Notes: a model not told the origin generated them from the letters alone. A stretch of 64,000 nucleotides of DNA from Cystobasidium ongulense (GCA_022835595.1 BQUP01000002.1:2280534-2344533); one strand, 5' to 3'. Numbered from the stretch's first letter, positions 23,697 to 36,600 are shown. Numbers and translations: made by a program.

Positions 23697-24738
23697 TTAC
23701 TCCCATATCAGCTTCCCGTCATGGACAGCCGCCCGCATTCCCCCTCCTACATCCTCCCTTTTCGTTTTCTGGGCCTGTGGAGCCGGCTGTCTACCTTTCG
23801 GCTTATTCTGCTCCTCCATTCTCTCTCTTTCTAAAACACGCTTGTGGGCAGCCAGACGTTGAAGACGTTCATGCTCTGCCTCCTCTTTCGCGGCTTTCAG
23901 CTCGGCAGCCTTTCGTGCATTCTGACGTTGCTTCTTCGTTTGCTCAGTTAGCCCAGGTATCGACCGTGCCGCTGTTGGCGGTAGTGGCTGGCTGGAGGTA
24001 GTGGCTATGCGTATCGTAGATGATTCTGTAGTACATGGTGGCGTTGGTAGACAACAATTCGTCAACAACGGATAGCATAAGGGCGATGAACGACCTAGAA
24101 AAGATGAGCGCACTCTTAGAAGCGACCGGCACACTCTGCCACGCAGAGTCCTCTGCCTGCTCTCTCGCAGGCTTCTCCCAATCTTCGTCGTCTTTTTCGT
24201 CTAGCAGCAGCGGCTCCGTATCTTGCGGCTTTACAATTCGCATTGTACGGCTGTAGATCGTCTGACCTTGCCACTCATCGTCCTTTTCGACCATGTCATC
24301 TACAGCTGTCTTTGGTCGCGGTTTTGCAAGCCGCTCAGCCAGAGGTATCTGCTTGAGAGGCGCCTTGACGGACTTCAATGAGGTAGAGCTAAACAGCGGA
24401 GGAAAGTCTTCTTCTTCTGCTTCTTCTGACTGGCGCACGTGGTTCACTTGAGCGGGTACTTGCCTTGTTGCCTGCGCACTGGCGGTTGCTGAGCTTCTAT
24501 CGTTTGAAGCTTTGGCTTGGGCCTTCGAAGACTTGATGTGATCTACTCCATTTGTCCCTTTGCCAGAATTGTCTGACTGAGGAGCTTGGGATTTAGCACC
24601 TTTGGATGCTTTTGAGCGTTTCTTTTTCTTGCCTGCGCTTGTCGACGCAGCTGTCGAAGCACCTTGCCTTCCGAATAAAATGTACGCGCCTCCAAGGAGA
24701 ATCACGCAGAGCAGTACATCGACCGTAAGCGACGGCAT
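23697..24738 (-). CDS. Single-pass membrane protein with Lys-rich and coiled-coil regions, unknown
   Basis: Two exons joined by a GTGCGC...CTACAG intron. The start is ATG 24738 (MPSLTVDVLLCVILLGGAYILFG), an N-terminal membrane anchor of about 20 residues. It is followed by a Lys/Ser-rich stretch (GKKKKRSKASKG), a disordered acidic middle (EEAEEEDFPPLF), and after the intron a helical charged segment (LTEQTKKQRQNARKAAELK, continuing with many Glu/Lys/Arg) ending GGGMRAAVHDGKLIWE. I believe similar anchored coiled-coil proteins exist in other fungi but cannot name the family. An ER or nuclear-envelope location is plausible from the anchor plus basic flank; this is inference. Confidence 0.7.
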
Positions 24739-25258
24739 TATGGGTAGAAGTACTTCAGTATGGATGCTACTGCCCTGGGACAAGACGAGACACTTCAACA
24801 GAACAAAGACGAATCAGAGCGGTCCCAAGGAACAGGTGAATGGGCTGGGCGCACAATCGCCATTTCAAGTCACGTGAAACGAACCCGGGCGAGCATGCTG
24901 TACGCAAAAATCCAATGGCAGGTGGAGGGGCGAGCGCTCTCCTCTGGTTCGAAAGACTAGTTGCATACGTGTATTCTCATCTAAGTGTGCAGACTGAAAA
25001 ACAAGACAGGGCAAAACCACAAAGGAACCAGTCTCGGAAAAGTGTTCAACTAATTTCTGCAAGTGAGATGTGATTTTTCCGCCGAGCGAAGAGCCACTAG
25101 GCCTGCTACTGGTGTCCCGAATGTCTATGCTCTTCCATGGGCAATTCTAAACCGTCTTCTAAATCCCAGGGCCCTGAAAGTTCCTCGGATCTAAGCTGGT
25201 AGAATTTAATTCCCTGAGTAAACATGGCATAACGGAAGTGAGCGGTCGAAAGTGGATT
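24739..25258. other. Intergenic region
   Basis: 520 bp between two minus-strand genes; probably the promoter of the coiled-coil membrane protein gene and the 3' UTR of the Cys-rich gene. No feature recognised. Confidence 0.35.
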
Positions 25259-25709
25259 TCAATCAGCAATCAACTCGTGGACTCTGCAATGAAGCAGGCC
25301 AAGTCTCACAAAATAAATGATAGCTGGAAATCCAAAGGCGCAGAAGAGCACCAAAGTCATAATGAAGTGACACCCAGGATAGCACATGCTTTCCCGGCCT
25401 CTCTTCAAGCTCTTGCGTGTCGTTTCTATGCTATAGACAGTGCCTGTTGACCAGGATATGATGGGTTCCAGCCACTTCGACACCTTTCAGAGTAAGCGAG
25501 CGCAAGGGAACCCACTTACAGCAAGGACAATACAATCCGCAACAGATCCAGCAACCTACCGCTACAAGACCGCGGCAGCCGCATTTGCCGCCGCAGCACC
25601 ACTGGGACGCAAAAGGTTCATTTGTTTGCGGATCAATATGGGGCTGGAGAGATGCTTTCTGATTTTTGGAATGCCCTGGCTTGGCCGGGTTATGCTTATA
25701 TTTAGACAT
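25259..25709 (-). CDS. Small Cys-rich membrane protein, unknown
   Basis: Two-exon model. Exon 1, from ATG 25709, encodes a polar N-terminus (MSKYKHNPAKPGHSKNQK), then a Cys/Gly-rich hydrophobic segment with about ten cysteines (QWCCGGKCGCRGLVAVGCW, then ICCGLYCPC). A GTAAGT donor follows, and the acceptor CAACAG joins in frame to a segment with a second hydrophobic helix (FIMTLVLFCAFGFPAIIYFV) and a short tail ending HELIAD. The full length is about 124 aa. Without splicing the first exon reads on only about 28 codons. The pattern resembles small Cys-rich stress membrane proteins in a general way, but I recognise no family. Confidence 0.55.
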
Positions 25710-26484
25710 CGTTTCGTGATGGCTTTAAACGTCGTTTGTCGCACTGCAAGGTTGGGGATAAGCTGTAGCTTAGTGTAAGCAGAAGTACCAGCTTGTCACC
25801 TGACTTACCCGAGGGTATGCGAGTGTGTATGTATCTTTGTCAGTTAGAAGATGGGAAAGGACAAGGACAGACCGCGAGTCAAGCTGTCTGTTGGCTAAAA
25901 GCTAACACCAGGCGGTGATAGCGGGGAAGCAAACCGGGTTCGTCAAAGGGACCTGGGCAGGATCTGGGTAGGATGCGGACGAGATGGACAATCTCTGACA
26001 AGTTTTCTATTGGTAATCTCAGTTACGTTGTAGTGTGGTAAGGAACATATCCCTTAGGCGAAGACGAAAACGGGAATTGATGCAGTAAATAGGCCTTCTC
26101 CTGCGTATGCCAGACCTGCGAGTTTGTTAAGCTTAGAACGAGTATCGCAATGAAAGTTGTCGTCCCAAAGCTTGTGAACCTAATGGCTCTCTTCCATATT
26201 TTGGAGTAGCATCAAGGGCGATCTTAAAACTGCGCGGAACCCTGCCCTGCCTGGCCTGGCCAGCATCCGGAAGACTCAGCTGAAATAGTACACTTCAGTG
26301 GGACGCGCATGAAAAGCAATTTGATCAGTCGACGCAATCGCGCGACGAGCCTCTCATTCGCCATATATCTCGTTGGTTGCAATCTACAATATTACCCCAG
26401 CTTCGTGCTGCGTAGGATGTACGAGCAGTCTTGCAACGTAAATCCTCGCTGGAGTGGAAAGGCTCACTACATCATAATTCCCGG
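25710..26484. other. Intergenic region
   Basis: 775 bp between two minus-strand genes, expected to hold the Cys-rich gene's promoter and the 3' UTR of the first UPF0057 gene. No coding or repeat signal recognised. Confidence 0.4.
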
Positions 26485-27179
26485 CTACTTCACCTTCCCA
26501 TGCACTGGCTGGTAGGCCTGCTGGCCATATGGCTGATTCTGATAATGCGCGTTGGGGGCTGAGACGGGCTCAGGCGGAGGGGGGTATTGCTGGCCATATC
26601 CGGGTTGCTGTTGACCGTAGCCGGGATGCTGTTGGGCATAGCCGGGTTGCTGTTGCCCTTGTGGCTGTTGTGGTGGTGGGTTGACTGCAACGTAATGCTG
26701 TGGTGGTCGCGGATGTCGTTAAGGAAGACAATAGTCGGTGGCGTCAGTCTAGTTTCTTGTATGATCTGTTGCCTGACAAGCAACACTATAGCCTGCCGTC
26801 GAAAGGCTTACCTGTCCTTGTACCCGCCCCCTAGAGTCTCTCACACGAGGTTGACGGTACACGAGCCATATCTGGGACCGCACGAGTCAGATGAGAGCGC
26901 GTGCGGGGGTTTCCAAGGTCACTTTTATGCAAAGCCGAGCACTTACGGCGTGGATCAAGCCAGGTATGAATCCGAGGAGCGTAAGGAGGATGTTCAAGCA
27001 GAACTGGCCTCCGCAGCCGTCCGTCAAGAGTGCAGTGACTGAGGTGATTCGAGTTAGCATGTCTGACTTCAGGCAGCCGAGTGCTGGCTGCTGATGGCGA
27101 ACGGCAATGCATACTCACTCGGCGGGAATAAGATGGCAATCAGCACCAAAATGAGGTCCGAGACGTCTGACCCTGCCAT
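26485..27179 (-). CDS. PMP3/UPF0057 membrane protein with Gln/Gly/Tyr-rich tail
   Basis: PMP3 proteins are tiny plasma-membrane proteolipids affecting membrane potential and salt tolerance. From ATG 27179 the first exon gives MAGSDVSDLILVLIAILFPP, and the next gives DGCGGQFCLNILLTLLGFIPGLIHA: the two helices and the CG..NILLT.LG.IPG signature of the family. A third exon reads IWLVYRQPRVRD. Unlike the 55-residue yeast protein, a fourth exon adds a long polar tail with repeated PGYGQQ-like units (QQPGYAQQHPGYGQQQPGYG), then Pro/Ala/Tyr-rich residues ending VHGKVK. The tail is low complexity and prion-like in composition. All four exons join in frame. A second UPF0057 gene lies immediately upstream on the same strand. 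Confidence 0.85.
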
Positions 27180-27447
27180 GTCTGATATTGTTGTCGCTTC
27201 AGTCGAGTTGGTTGAACAGAAAGCTGCTGCAGGACAGTCTTGACAGAACACTATGACGTGGTGGCGTGGAAAAGCACAGCCCAATGTATTGGCAGCTCTG
27301 TGAGAAGCTCGCAGAACAAGCAATAATGGTAACCCTTCACACTAAGTAAATACATTGCTTTCAAGTCTTTAAGATTACGATGCTTCTTTGCTGCACTCAT
27401 TCTAACTGCAGCCAATGAAGCTGCATGCAGAGCACCGCAACTTTGTT

Positions 27448-28089
27448 CTAGTTGATGCTGCCATACCCTCCAGGTTGCTGTACTAGGTTGCCGGAAGGTC
27501 TGTACTCGCCCTGACCGTTCCCAAAGCGTGCATCAGTATCGCGACTGCCAAGTGAAATCACCTTCACCGGAATAGAGACCAGCCAATGCGGGCCTTCACC
27601 CTCTCTCAGGCCTAACTTACATTGCCTAGGTACTGGACGTTGCCAATGCCATACTGCTCTTCGGCTTTTGCCTTCATGTAGATCAGGTAGAAGCCATGGA
27701 TGTGACCAGGGATGACGCCTGTAAGAAGACAAGAGTAACCTGTTTAGTGGTAGTTCCAGCTATACCCGCTCCGAGACAAGCCGCGTACCAAGGATGGTGA
27801 GACCAATATTGATAAGAAGATCGCAGGACTGCGCGCAATAGACAGATAAAGACCATTAGTTCTGAACCTCATGCTCGCCACTCCCAGGACCTAGCTTACA
27901 CAGCCAGTCCTGCAACAAAGGTCAGTATGAGGTTAGCGTGAGCTGAGGTTGAGTTACCTACATTACCGCCACAGCTGCAGGCGGAAATAGTAGACAGATC
28001 TGCTCGCTTGGGCGTCAGTGCCGTGTGTGGCTCGAGCTTCATACACCAACGCCACCCACCAACACGAGGATGAGGTCGTTGACGGCCAT
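27448..28089 (-). CDS. Second PMP3/UPF0057 membrane protein
   Basis: Six short exons. Exon 1 (ATG 28089) gives MAVNDLILVL, exon 2 ICLLFPPAAVAV, exon 3 is only 10 nt (27900-27909; M-T-G-C across its junctions), exon 4 SCDLLINIGLTILG, exon 5 VIPGHIHGFYLIYMKAKA and on to QYLGN, and exon 6 ends with RDTDARFGNGQG and QQPGGYGSIN. Together these give the complete two-helix UPF0057 fold with GC..DLLINI.LT.LG.IPG. The acceptor of the last exon is ambiguous; the one after CCGGTGAAG keeps frame. The gene is adjacent to its paralogue and in the same direction but has a different intron layout and no long repeat tail. Confidence 0.8.
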
Positions 28090-28576
28090 GCTGACTCGAG
28101 GTGGTGCAGTAGGCTTCTGTGTAGGTGCTTGATGACTATGTCGACTGTGCGAGGGCGGGAGATGTGCGAAGTCCGTCAGAAATAACGCTGAAGCAGCAGT
28201 CTTCCCAGCAGTTGGCGAGCGTGATCGAGCAGCATATGCGGTACCTATCAAAATGGATTGCATTGCGAATATTCCATGAGTAGCTGTACGTAGATCTTCT
28301 TAGCAGAGTATCGGCCAACGCTACCAAGTGTTGACATCTTTCATATCGCTGTCTAAATTGGCGAGCATTTGAGGATATCACTACTGCTAGTGCAATATAG
28401 CGTGCGACAGAAGCGATGTCATTGCTGCAATTTGAAATTCAAAACATCATCTAGGATCTAGCACAACACCTTGAGTCGTACAAGTAAGGACTTCCGGACA
28501 AAGAACTAAAGCAAAGAAGCGGGGCTAGTCAAATTACCAGGAGGGAAAGCCAGGGTATACGTAAAGAGCTTTCAGC
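28090..28576. promoter_or_regulatory. Intergenic region upstream of the UPF0057 pair
   Basis: 487 bp between the second UPF0057 start and the KAP123 stop, both on -. It should include the UPF0057 promoter. Nothing specific recognised. Confidence 0.35.
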
Positions 28577-31500
28577 TTAGATATACTGCGACAGACCAGC
28601 AGCTTGTACTCGGTCGGCAGGTAGCGCTCGAACAAGCTCTAGTAGGCGATTATAAGTAGAAATAGCCAAAGGTTGCGAAATTTCATCCTTTGCGGTAGTC
28701 TGATCTTGCAGGACCTTGGAGAAGACGGGCAGCAGACCGTCGAGGTTGTTGGCGAGCGTGGCGTCGTTCTCACCCGCTAAGCGGAAGAAGCATTCGAAAA
28801 GAGGCGTATAAGGCTCAAAGTCTTGCGTCAAAGGAAGTGCCGCAATGACAGGAGGTAAAACCTGGTCAATCGGAACAGCAGCCCGGTTCTTCAAGATCAT
28901 ACGGGCGATAGCACCGCATGCATTGTCACGGGCTCTGTATGACTCCTTCTTGTCGCTCTTCAGAGCGAAGAGGTTTTGCAAGCTAGCGAAGATCGGGCCG
29001 TATTGACCGGATAAATCTTGGGAAGATGCAGAAGTCAATGTGCCGATAAAGTATGCAGCATTGCTCTGCACCTCGGGATCCTCGTCTCCGAGTGCGGCCT
29101 GAGCGAGCTGCAAGAGCTGAGGTGTGTGTGATGTGATCGCTTCACCCATCGCTTCTGTGACCTCGGCAAGCGAGCCAATGGCGGTTGCGCGCTCAGTGGC
29201 AGTACGAGCGGGGTTCTGTCAGAACAAGGCACGTCGGCATTAGAAGTGAAGATAGAGGAGCTAGAGTCGATGAGAGCAACTTACATAGAACTTGGCCATC
29301 TCGGGATAGAATTGACCGAAAGCCTGGCCAAAGTCTGGACCGAGACTCTTTGCTAGTGTAGCGACCAAATCGCAAGCGGAGCAAATAAGCAGAGCGTCGT
29401 ATTCTGACTGTTCTTCGGGCTTCTCGCCAACCGGTAGCTCATCTTCCTCTTCATCTGTATCAAGCTGGCATGGCGCCTTGCGCTCGAGCAGTTGCAGAAC
29501 CAGGTGGCAGATAGTATCAAGGTGATCTGGGACGACGACAGCAGGGCCAACCTTGTCAATCAAGACTTGGAAGTCTTCACAAAGTGAGTTGACGACATCG
29601 CGATCCTCCTCATCTTGCCACATCTCGACGATGGGAGGCAGGATTTCGTTTATGAGTTGCTGAAGGTTGGCGGGGAGAGGTTTCTAGGTGCGCACTGATG
29701 GTAAGCAATCATTCCGCTACTGCAAGACACTGCAAATGGAAACGTACAGGGTGTATACCAGGTGTCCATTTTTCAGTCACGACCAAGTCGTGGAAAGTAG
29801 CAATATACGACAAGAGTGTCGTAGCTGCTGATTTCCTGATACCATCCCAGAAATGAGAGAGCATATTTCGAAGAGCCTCGACGACAGCCTCAATGTATGG
29901 TAGGAAGTGTGACTTTGTGTTTCGGAATACTTCGAGAAGAGCGTCGGCTGCGACTTCTTTCTCAACTGCAATGGCGGAGCCAGCTGAAAAGTCTAGGTCA
30001 TCCTCATCGAGGTCTTCAATATCGACGAAATCATCCGAGTCATCGGCATTGTCGTCCTCGCCGGGCTTCGAAGTGAAGCCATTTTCTGAAGACGGGAAGC
30101 AAAAGGATCAGTCAGCCGTTGTAAAAGTTGTTGTACGCTTCAAAACTTACCTGTGAGGGCCAAAGTCTTCTCCTCGTCGTCATCGCCAATCTCAGCTTGT
30201 CCCAGACTGGCAATAAGCAGAGGCATGACAGTAGGTAGAAGAGGTGCGAATTCCTCTCCGTAAACCTTTGTCATAACGGCAAAGTAGATGAAAGAGCATT
30301 CTTTGAGCCGAGGGTTGTTGAGTGCAGTAGCCTTGAAAGCTAACTCCATGGTGGGTTGATAATAAGGTCTGAAAGCTTCTTTGCCAACTGCTTCTGCGAG
30401 TGTACCGACTGTATCTTGAGCGACACCTCGTAAATCGGTCTTTGTACCTTGTTCACCAGTCTCGCCATCTTCAGGTACGAGCTCAAGGAAAGGTAGAATC
30501 CGTGTCATGGTGGCCTCAAAGTAGGGTTGGAACTGTTGCTTGGCAGCATGTGCAGAAGAGCCGATAGCTCCGACTGCAATGCTCTTCAGCTTGTCTGGTG
30601 CGTGGTCAAGTAACTGGATTAAGCGGTCCATCAAAGTTGGTAGGTATTGAACGATTGTGTCGCCCATGCACTCGAGGTAAGCATCGAGGGCAACCATGGC
30701 ATATCGTTGAGTTCCGACATCGTTGATTAAGTTGGATAGAAGCTGCAAAGCCAAGTAATCAGCATTCCGAGCCAAGTAAGTGTCACGATCCAGACAGAAA
30801 GACAGCCATCCTTACAGGTAGGACAGTTTCGTGTCTCTTAGCGCAGTCCTCAGCCAACATGTCGGTCAAGCACATCAAAGCCTTGCATGCGGCGTTTCTG
30901 ACAACTAGTTCAGGGTCGGCAAGCGCACCCTCGAGATACGGCCATAGCTGATCAAGATGAGGCTGAATGTAGAATGAGACACCTTCAACAGTGACTCCGA
31001 AAGCCATGATGGCGGATTTGCGCATGTGAGGATTTGGCGATTGGCAGTATTGCTGGAAAAGGGTGAAGAGGGGAGGGAAGACGTGGGTAGGTGGAAGATT
31101 GGTAGCTAGTGCATCGAGACACTTGAAAGAAACCTGATGAGGATACGAGTATTAAGCGGATTCCTGCATGAAGTAGAGCAGGAGAGTCGTGCATACCTTC
31201 GCAGGGGAATCACCTTCATCGTCATCCTCGTCTTCCTCCTCAGCTCCGATGGGCAACAATCCTTCAATAATAGTCTGGGACAATCCGAGCGATTGCACCT
31301 TGCCCTTCTTGAACTTGATCAGCCAGACTAAGCTATTCAGTGCCATGATTCGCGCATCTTCGCCATATTCCTTATTGGCTGCAGCCATGAGCTGGAATTG
31401 AACGAGCTCGGTAAGGTGGGGTGTGAGGTATGGAACATCCTGGTGAGATGGAAGTAGTGTGAGCAGTCATAATTCTCTCAGCAAAGTAGGTTCTATGCGC

Positions 31501-32736
31501 TTACAATGTAAAGAAGGGTCTCGAGGACATCAAAGCCGTGCTTGATGCCGTCCACATCTCCAGCTTCAAGAGCCTGTCCGAGGACCTGCACCATGTTAGG
31601 GACTAGGCTCTGAACGGCCGCCTGTGTTACAAGACAAGAACAGATCATGTGGAGAAAATCAGACAAATGCGCTATCATAACTATTGTGTAGACGGAATGT
31701 ACTCACCACCTGGTCCTTGTCCTCAACAGAGATATACTCTGCGATCTTTCCAAGGGCTCTGAGAGTGATGATTCGAATTCCGAGGTTTTCAGGGTCGTTG
31801 AGTGTCTTCTGGAACAAACCAAGTAATTGTGGGAGTTGTTCTGTGAAATCTTCCATGACGATAGTGTCTAGGATGCAGTAGAGAGTATAGAGTCCAATCT
31901 ACAAAAGAGACAATGTTCATCAGCAAGACTGCGCTAGTTGATAATATGGATGGAAAAGTGCTACACACCTCTCTAACGGCAGCATCGTTATTGGAAGCTG
32001 CGGTCCATAGCCATCCAAGGAGCTCGGGCCATTGTCTGTGGAAGGGATCGAGGTGTTAAGTATGAGAGGACGAACATATTGAATAAACAAGAGAGCCTAC
32101 CCGTCTGGCAAATCTCTCTTTGCAATAGCAGCAATCAATCTAGAAATGGCGTGTCTAACAAGCGGCGGTAGAGCGCCACCAGCAGCAAGCATTTGTAGTA
32201 AACCAGTCTTGATTTCCGTTCTCATAGCAGGCTGAGTCTTTGCCCAGAATTTTGTTTTACCCTGACCAACACGCTTTCGAAGTTCTACTGCTGCTAGCTG
32301 TTGAATTTGCGTGTTTGCAGAGGAATGAAGGATCTGATAGAGAGCTGGGACACATTTTGGCGACTTGTAGAATTGCTCGTTGAGGACTTTTGTGGCCTGG
32401 AGGGAGTTGAGGAGGAACGTAGTAGCGCGTGAAGGTGGTTTGCAGTGCAACAGATCAACACAGCATGGTTGGAGGTCGTGTGTATTGCAGTCGAGCATGC
32501 ACAGGTAGACCACGTTCGATTGGGTTTTGTAGACAGATGTCGGCACGGTCAGTCAAAGTCGGGTTGAAGGTGACACAGACAGACTCACCTGCTTGATGGT
32601 CTCGGTGTTGGGGGCCAGCGTGCCCTCGAGCGCAGCATTGAGCTGCTCGACGTATTGCATCTGCACGAGTCGCGTCAGTCGGTATACAGTACTCGGGCGG
32701 GCGCATGAACACGGTGGCCACTCGACTCACATCCAT
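28577..32736 (-). CDS. KAP123: Importin-beta family karyopherin, Kap123/importin-4 type
   Basis: Nuclear import receptor; Kap123 carries ribosomal proteins and histones H3/H4. The start is ATG 32736: two codons (M-D), a GTGAGT donor, then MQYVEQLNAALEGTLAPN. The importin N-terminal domain follows (ATKVLNEQFYKSPKCVPAL, ELRKRVGQGKTKFW). About 1,100 residues of HEAT repeats follow, with typical helices such as ALGKIAEYISVEDKDQV, SIAVGAIGSSAHAAKQQF and DPEVQSNAAYFIG. An acidic insertion (EEEDEDDDEG) lies mid-protein and another (DDSDDFVDIEDLDED) further on. The C-terminus ends AAGLSQYI. At least ten exons are present and no break was seen. Confidence 0.93.
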
Positions 32737-33663
32737 CGTGGAAAGCTGGCTGGAACGAGCGGAAGCACGAGCAAGCTGGATGTAGTCGATAGGACTGCGA
32801 TAACCCCGAGTGCTGTGTGTGGCCTACAGCGAGTCGTGCGGATGCCAATGCTGCTGCTCGCCGTCGCCTGCCCGCAAAATCTGAAGGAAGGCCCGCTTGA
32901 AAAAAGCTGGCGGGCAATTTTGCAGGGGTGGCAAAATAACACAAACCGCAGAGAATTGCGTCCAAGTCGGCAGACTCGCACAGCTTGTCTCTGTTCCTAC
33001 CAAGAAAGCTGCAAAGCTCGGGAGCGCGACTCGGGGAGCAGGGCTGTGGAGACTGGCAGACTCGCTCTCCTCTCCCTGCGGCTCCTGTCTCGCCCGCACG
33101 TCGTATCGTCAGATTGGAGGCGTCGGCTGTTGATGGTACACCTTCAGCAGCGCGGGTTGCGCGTCTTAAACTCCGTGACGACGCTCATCGACATCAAGAG
33201 GGGGTGGATATCAGTGTGCGGCCGGTCGCTGGTGTGGAACTGCCGGGCTTACAGGGTCCCGTCTGGCTCTGGGTTCCTGGCACGCCTCGAGCTATTGCCA
33301 GACGGACCTTCACTGGCATTCCGCCTGCCCGCAAGGGAAGAAGCATCAGCGACGTACAAGCACGCACACCCTCTGCACGTCATATTCCTTCTCATTTGAT
33401 GATACCATGCCGGCCTTGGGGATTCATTTTCCCAAGCCCGGACAGTCGCTAGTCGGCCATGCATCTCGTGAAAAACCATGTCGCGTCCATTTCTTCATGT
33501 ATCTTTTTATTATTATTTTGTCTTGGTTCTCAAATGCAATACACGTTCATCGACAAGCCAGTATACTCATTTCTTTGCTCCACATCTCGTTGCTGCCTCT
33601 CATTGCACCTGGTACTCATGTACCATTCTCACCACAACACGTCTCTCGGTTCTGCGACCCCTA
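32737..33663. promoter_or_regulatory. Promoter region of KAP123
   Basis: 927 bp between the KAP123 start and the NUP85 stop. Several open frames exist on both strands but none has recognisable content. Confidence 0.4.
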
Positions 33664-36600
33664 CTAACCCATGAAACACCTGGCAAGATTTTGCGTTAAG
33701 GAATACCTGACAACCTCCAACTGTCTCAACGCAGCTTCCACCTGCTCCACCCCGCTTTGCTTGTCTTGCTTGGCCGCCGTCTTGGCTTTGTCATCTACCG
33801 ATTTAGCCACGCTCGCAGCTCGAGTAAGGTAGGTCAAATATCCATAAATATCCTTCTTGCCGCACTTTTCTACTGGCGTGACTATCTCATTCAAGCATCG
33901 CATGAGTTCTAGAGTATCCTGTTCTGAAATAACAATCTCTTGAGCTGTGTTGGGGAGCGCAGCCGTTTCGGATCTCAATCAGCACGTCTTCCCACTGGGG
34001 CATCATTCATCAAATGAGAAGTGCTAGAGAAAAGCTCACAGTTCAGAAGAGCGACACTGTCTAGCAGCATAACAGCCCAGAATCGTTTAGGAGCAGCATT
34101 ACTGCTCATGAGCAATACCAACAATTCCGCTGCTGCGATCCTTTCGCCCGAGGCGTATAAAGCATGAAAGTCTCTATATCTAGCCAAGAATCCCAATCTT
34201 GTGCTAGCGACCAATGCCAGCGCATTGGCGTGCATTTCTTTCGTTGCTAGATTGTTATCGCGAGCGTCTTGCACATCAAATGAATGTTCTTGCCCTATAG
34301 GACTGAACATATCTAATGAAGATGAATTGAAAGCGTTTTGCGTAGGTGAAGAGGAAGGTCGTAGTAACGAGGTTGGGATTGAATCGATAAGTGACAGTGC
34401 TTTCTCCCCATCGTAAACGTATTCGTCCAGTATCAGGTCGCAGATCTTGTTGATCCGGCGCGCATCGTTGGCGCGTACGCAGTATGCTACGGCTAGACCG
34501 TACTTTTTCTGCGCTACCAGAGCTTCTGCCGTCATCTGAAAACAAACAGCCGGGTAGTGTCAGTAACGCGAAGCGCGCGTCCAACTTGGGAGAAGAAAAG
34601 GTTTGATGCGTTTCCGAAGGAATACACTAAAACTCACCAAGCATACGCTTCTAGCAACGTCCTCAAGACCGTACATCACGCATGCAGCAAGTACACTCTC
34701 GACTGAGCTAGCCAACTTTTTCGAAGTCTCGATTTTGACCTTTTCCACAATTTCCATCCCACCCTCTTCCAATGCTTTTTGAGCACTGGCAGCAGCAGCT
34801 TCAGCTTCTTTTTCCGTAGCCGCAGAAGGTTCTATAGGGCTGGTACTTCCTACACTGAGGAGATACTCTCTCATTCGACCTGATGCAAGAGCTGTGTTCT
34901 CCATTGACGCGTAGTAATCCACGGTAATGCGCCATAAACCGGGGTCGGAGATAAGAATATCGGTATATGACAGGATGAACCAGTCCCGCAGCGAAACGCC
35001 ATCACTGTTTTGTTCAGCAACAAGCGTAAGCCACACATCAGTCTTGTCTATCATATGACTACCATTCCACGGAACAAGTGCTTACACTGGCCGCGAGTCA
35101 CGTAATAAACCCAGCTTAGCAAAGATGTCGCATATATGCGTAACTAGCCATGTATCTTCTTCAGCCGCCAGATCGAGGACCTTGATAAGTAGCGGCATGC
35201 GTCAGTCAGGACATGCGCAAAATTTGACTTGATACTCGACTGACCTTGGCAATATCTCCCGACAGTAACGCTATCGACATTGTCTCCTTAAACAGTGTTG
35301 GATCAGGCGGGTTTGTCTCGATGACAGCTTCAATAGTCTCGCTATTGAAATGAAGCACATTGTCAGTATTCCAGAACAATGTAAGGTTCGCATCATCCAA
35401 CCGCTTACGGTAGATCGTCGCGCTTCAAGCCCGGCCTAACCAACAAGCACCAAGCCGCCAAAGCAGATCTCCACCCATCCTCCGATGCATCTCCGATAGC
35501 ACCCGCATCACCCACAAGCAACTTTAATAGCCCGTTGAATCCAGCTTCCCACCCTAATCTTTCCTCGGAGCAAGCTTCCATGGACTCGTCATTATCCTCA
35601 CTATCATCTCTTTCTTGAGCTTCAATTTCTTCTTGATATTCATCCATCTCAACCGACAATCTAGCAATGACAGCAGATACTTTACTTCGCCATTTCCGGA
35701 ATGCAGATAAGAAATTCGATTCATAGGCATAGATGTGGGACGTAGAACGGGGTACTTCGGTTAAGAGGTCAAGACAGGATTGCGTGAGTCGCTGAAGAAC
35801 GCTGGAGGGATGGCTTGAAAGGGTGCCGAGGATAGAGGAAGCGAGCTCGAAATGACCTCGCAAGGTGCAACTTAAGCCAGCGATAGATAAACGATCAGAT
35901 TGCGCTACTGTCAGATAAAAGTATGGAAACCCTTACGAATAGATGAATTCCCAAAAGTCATTGTTCTCGTAAGGAGCCGCCATACTTGTGAGTTGCTCTC
36001 TACGTTCCGCAGAAGGATAAGGACTAGTATTGTTGAGCCAGTCGACGACTTCTTCCGAAGCTATGCCGTCTCCGCGCCCGTCCACTGGGACATAGATGAT
36101 GTGGGCCAAATGGAAAACATCACGAATGGCGGACATACTCGCGAGTTCTGCTGTATCGATCTCATCCTGTGACTGAAATACCGCAATAAAATAGTAGCAG
36201 ATTAAGCTTCGCTGGCAGGTATACTCTACAGTCAGTCAGGCTACTCACGCTAATTTCCAAAAGATACCGGTTGATGGCTTCGCGGTATAGCTGGGCAAAC
36301 CGGGAGTAGTACGAAACTTGTTCGGGCGGAGGTATACTATGGATAAAGTGTATCAGCTGTTTGTGCTCGCATGTACGTCCAATCTATCGTATTTGACGTA
36401 CTCTTCGTTTCGGAGAGCCAGGGCACGATGATCCACATCTTCAAGCTCTTCTTGCTGAAACTTGCTCGCTATGATTTGCAAACTAGCATAGACAGTGTAT
36501 GTTTCTGTCACAAACTGTTGGGAGTATTGCACTCAGCTACATATTATCGGGCTTAGCTGGCTGCAATTGCCTTCGACCTACCGTTCGCCTTGATCGTTTC

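Noticed and set aside
32593-33452. Long frames on + opposite the KAP123 promoter
   Set aside because: Arg/Ser-rich with no domain content and no initiation or splice support; shadow frames.
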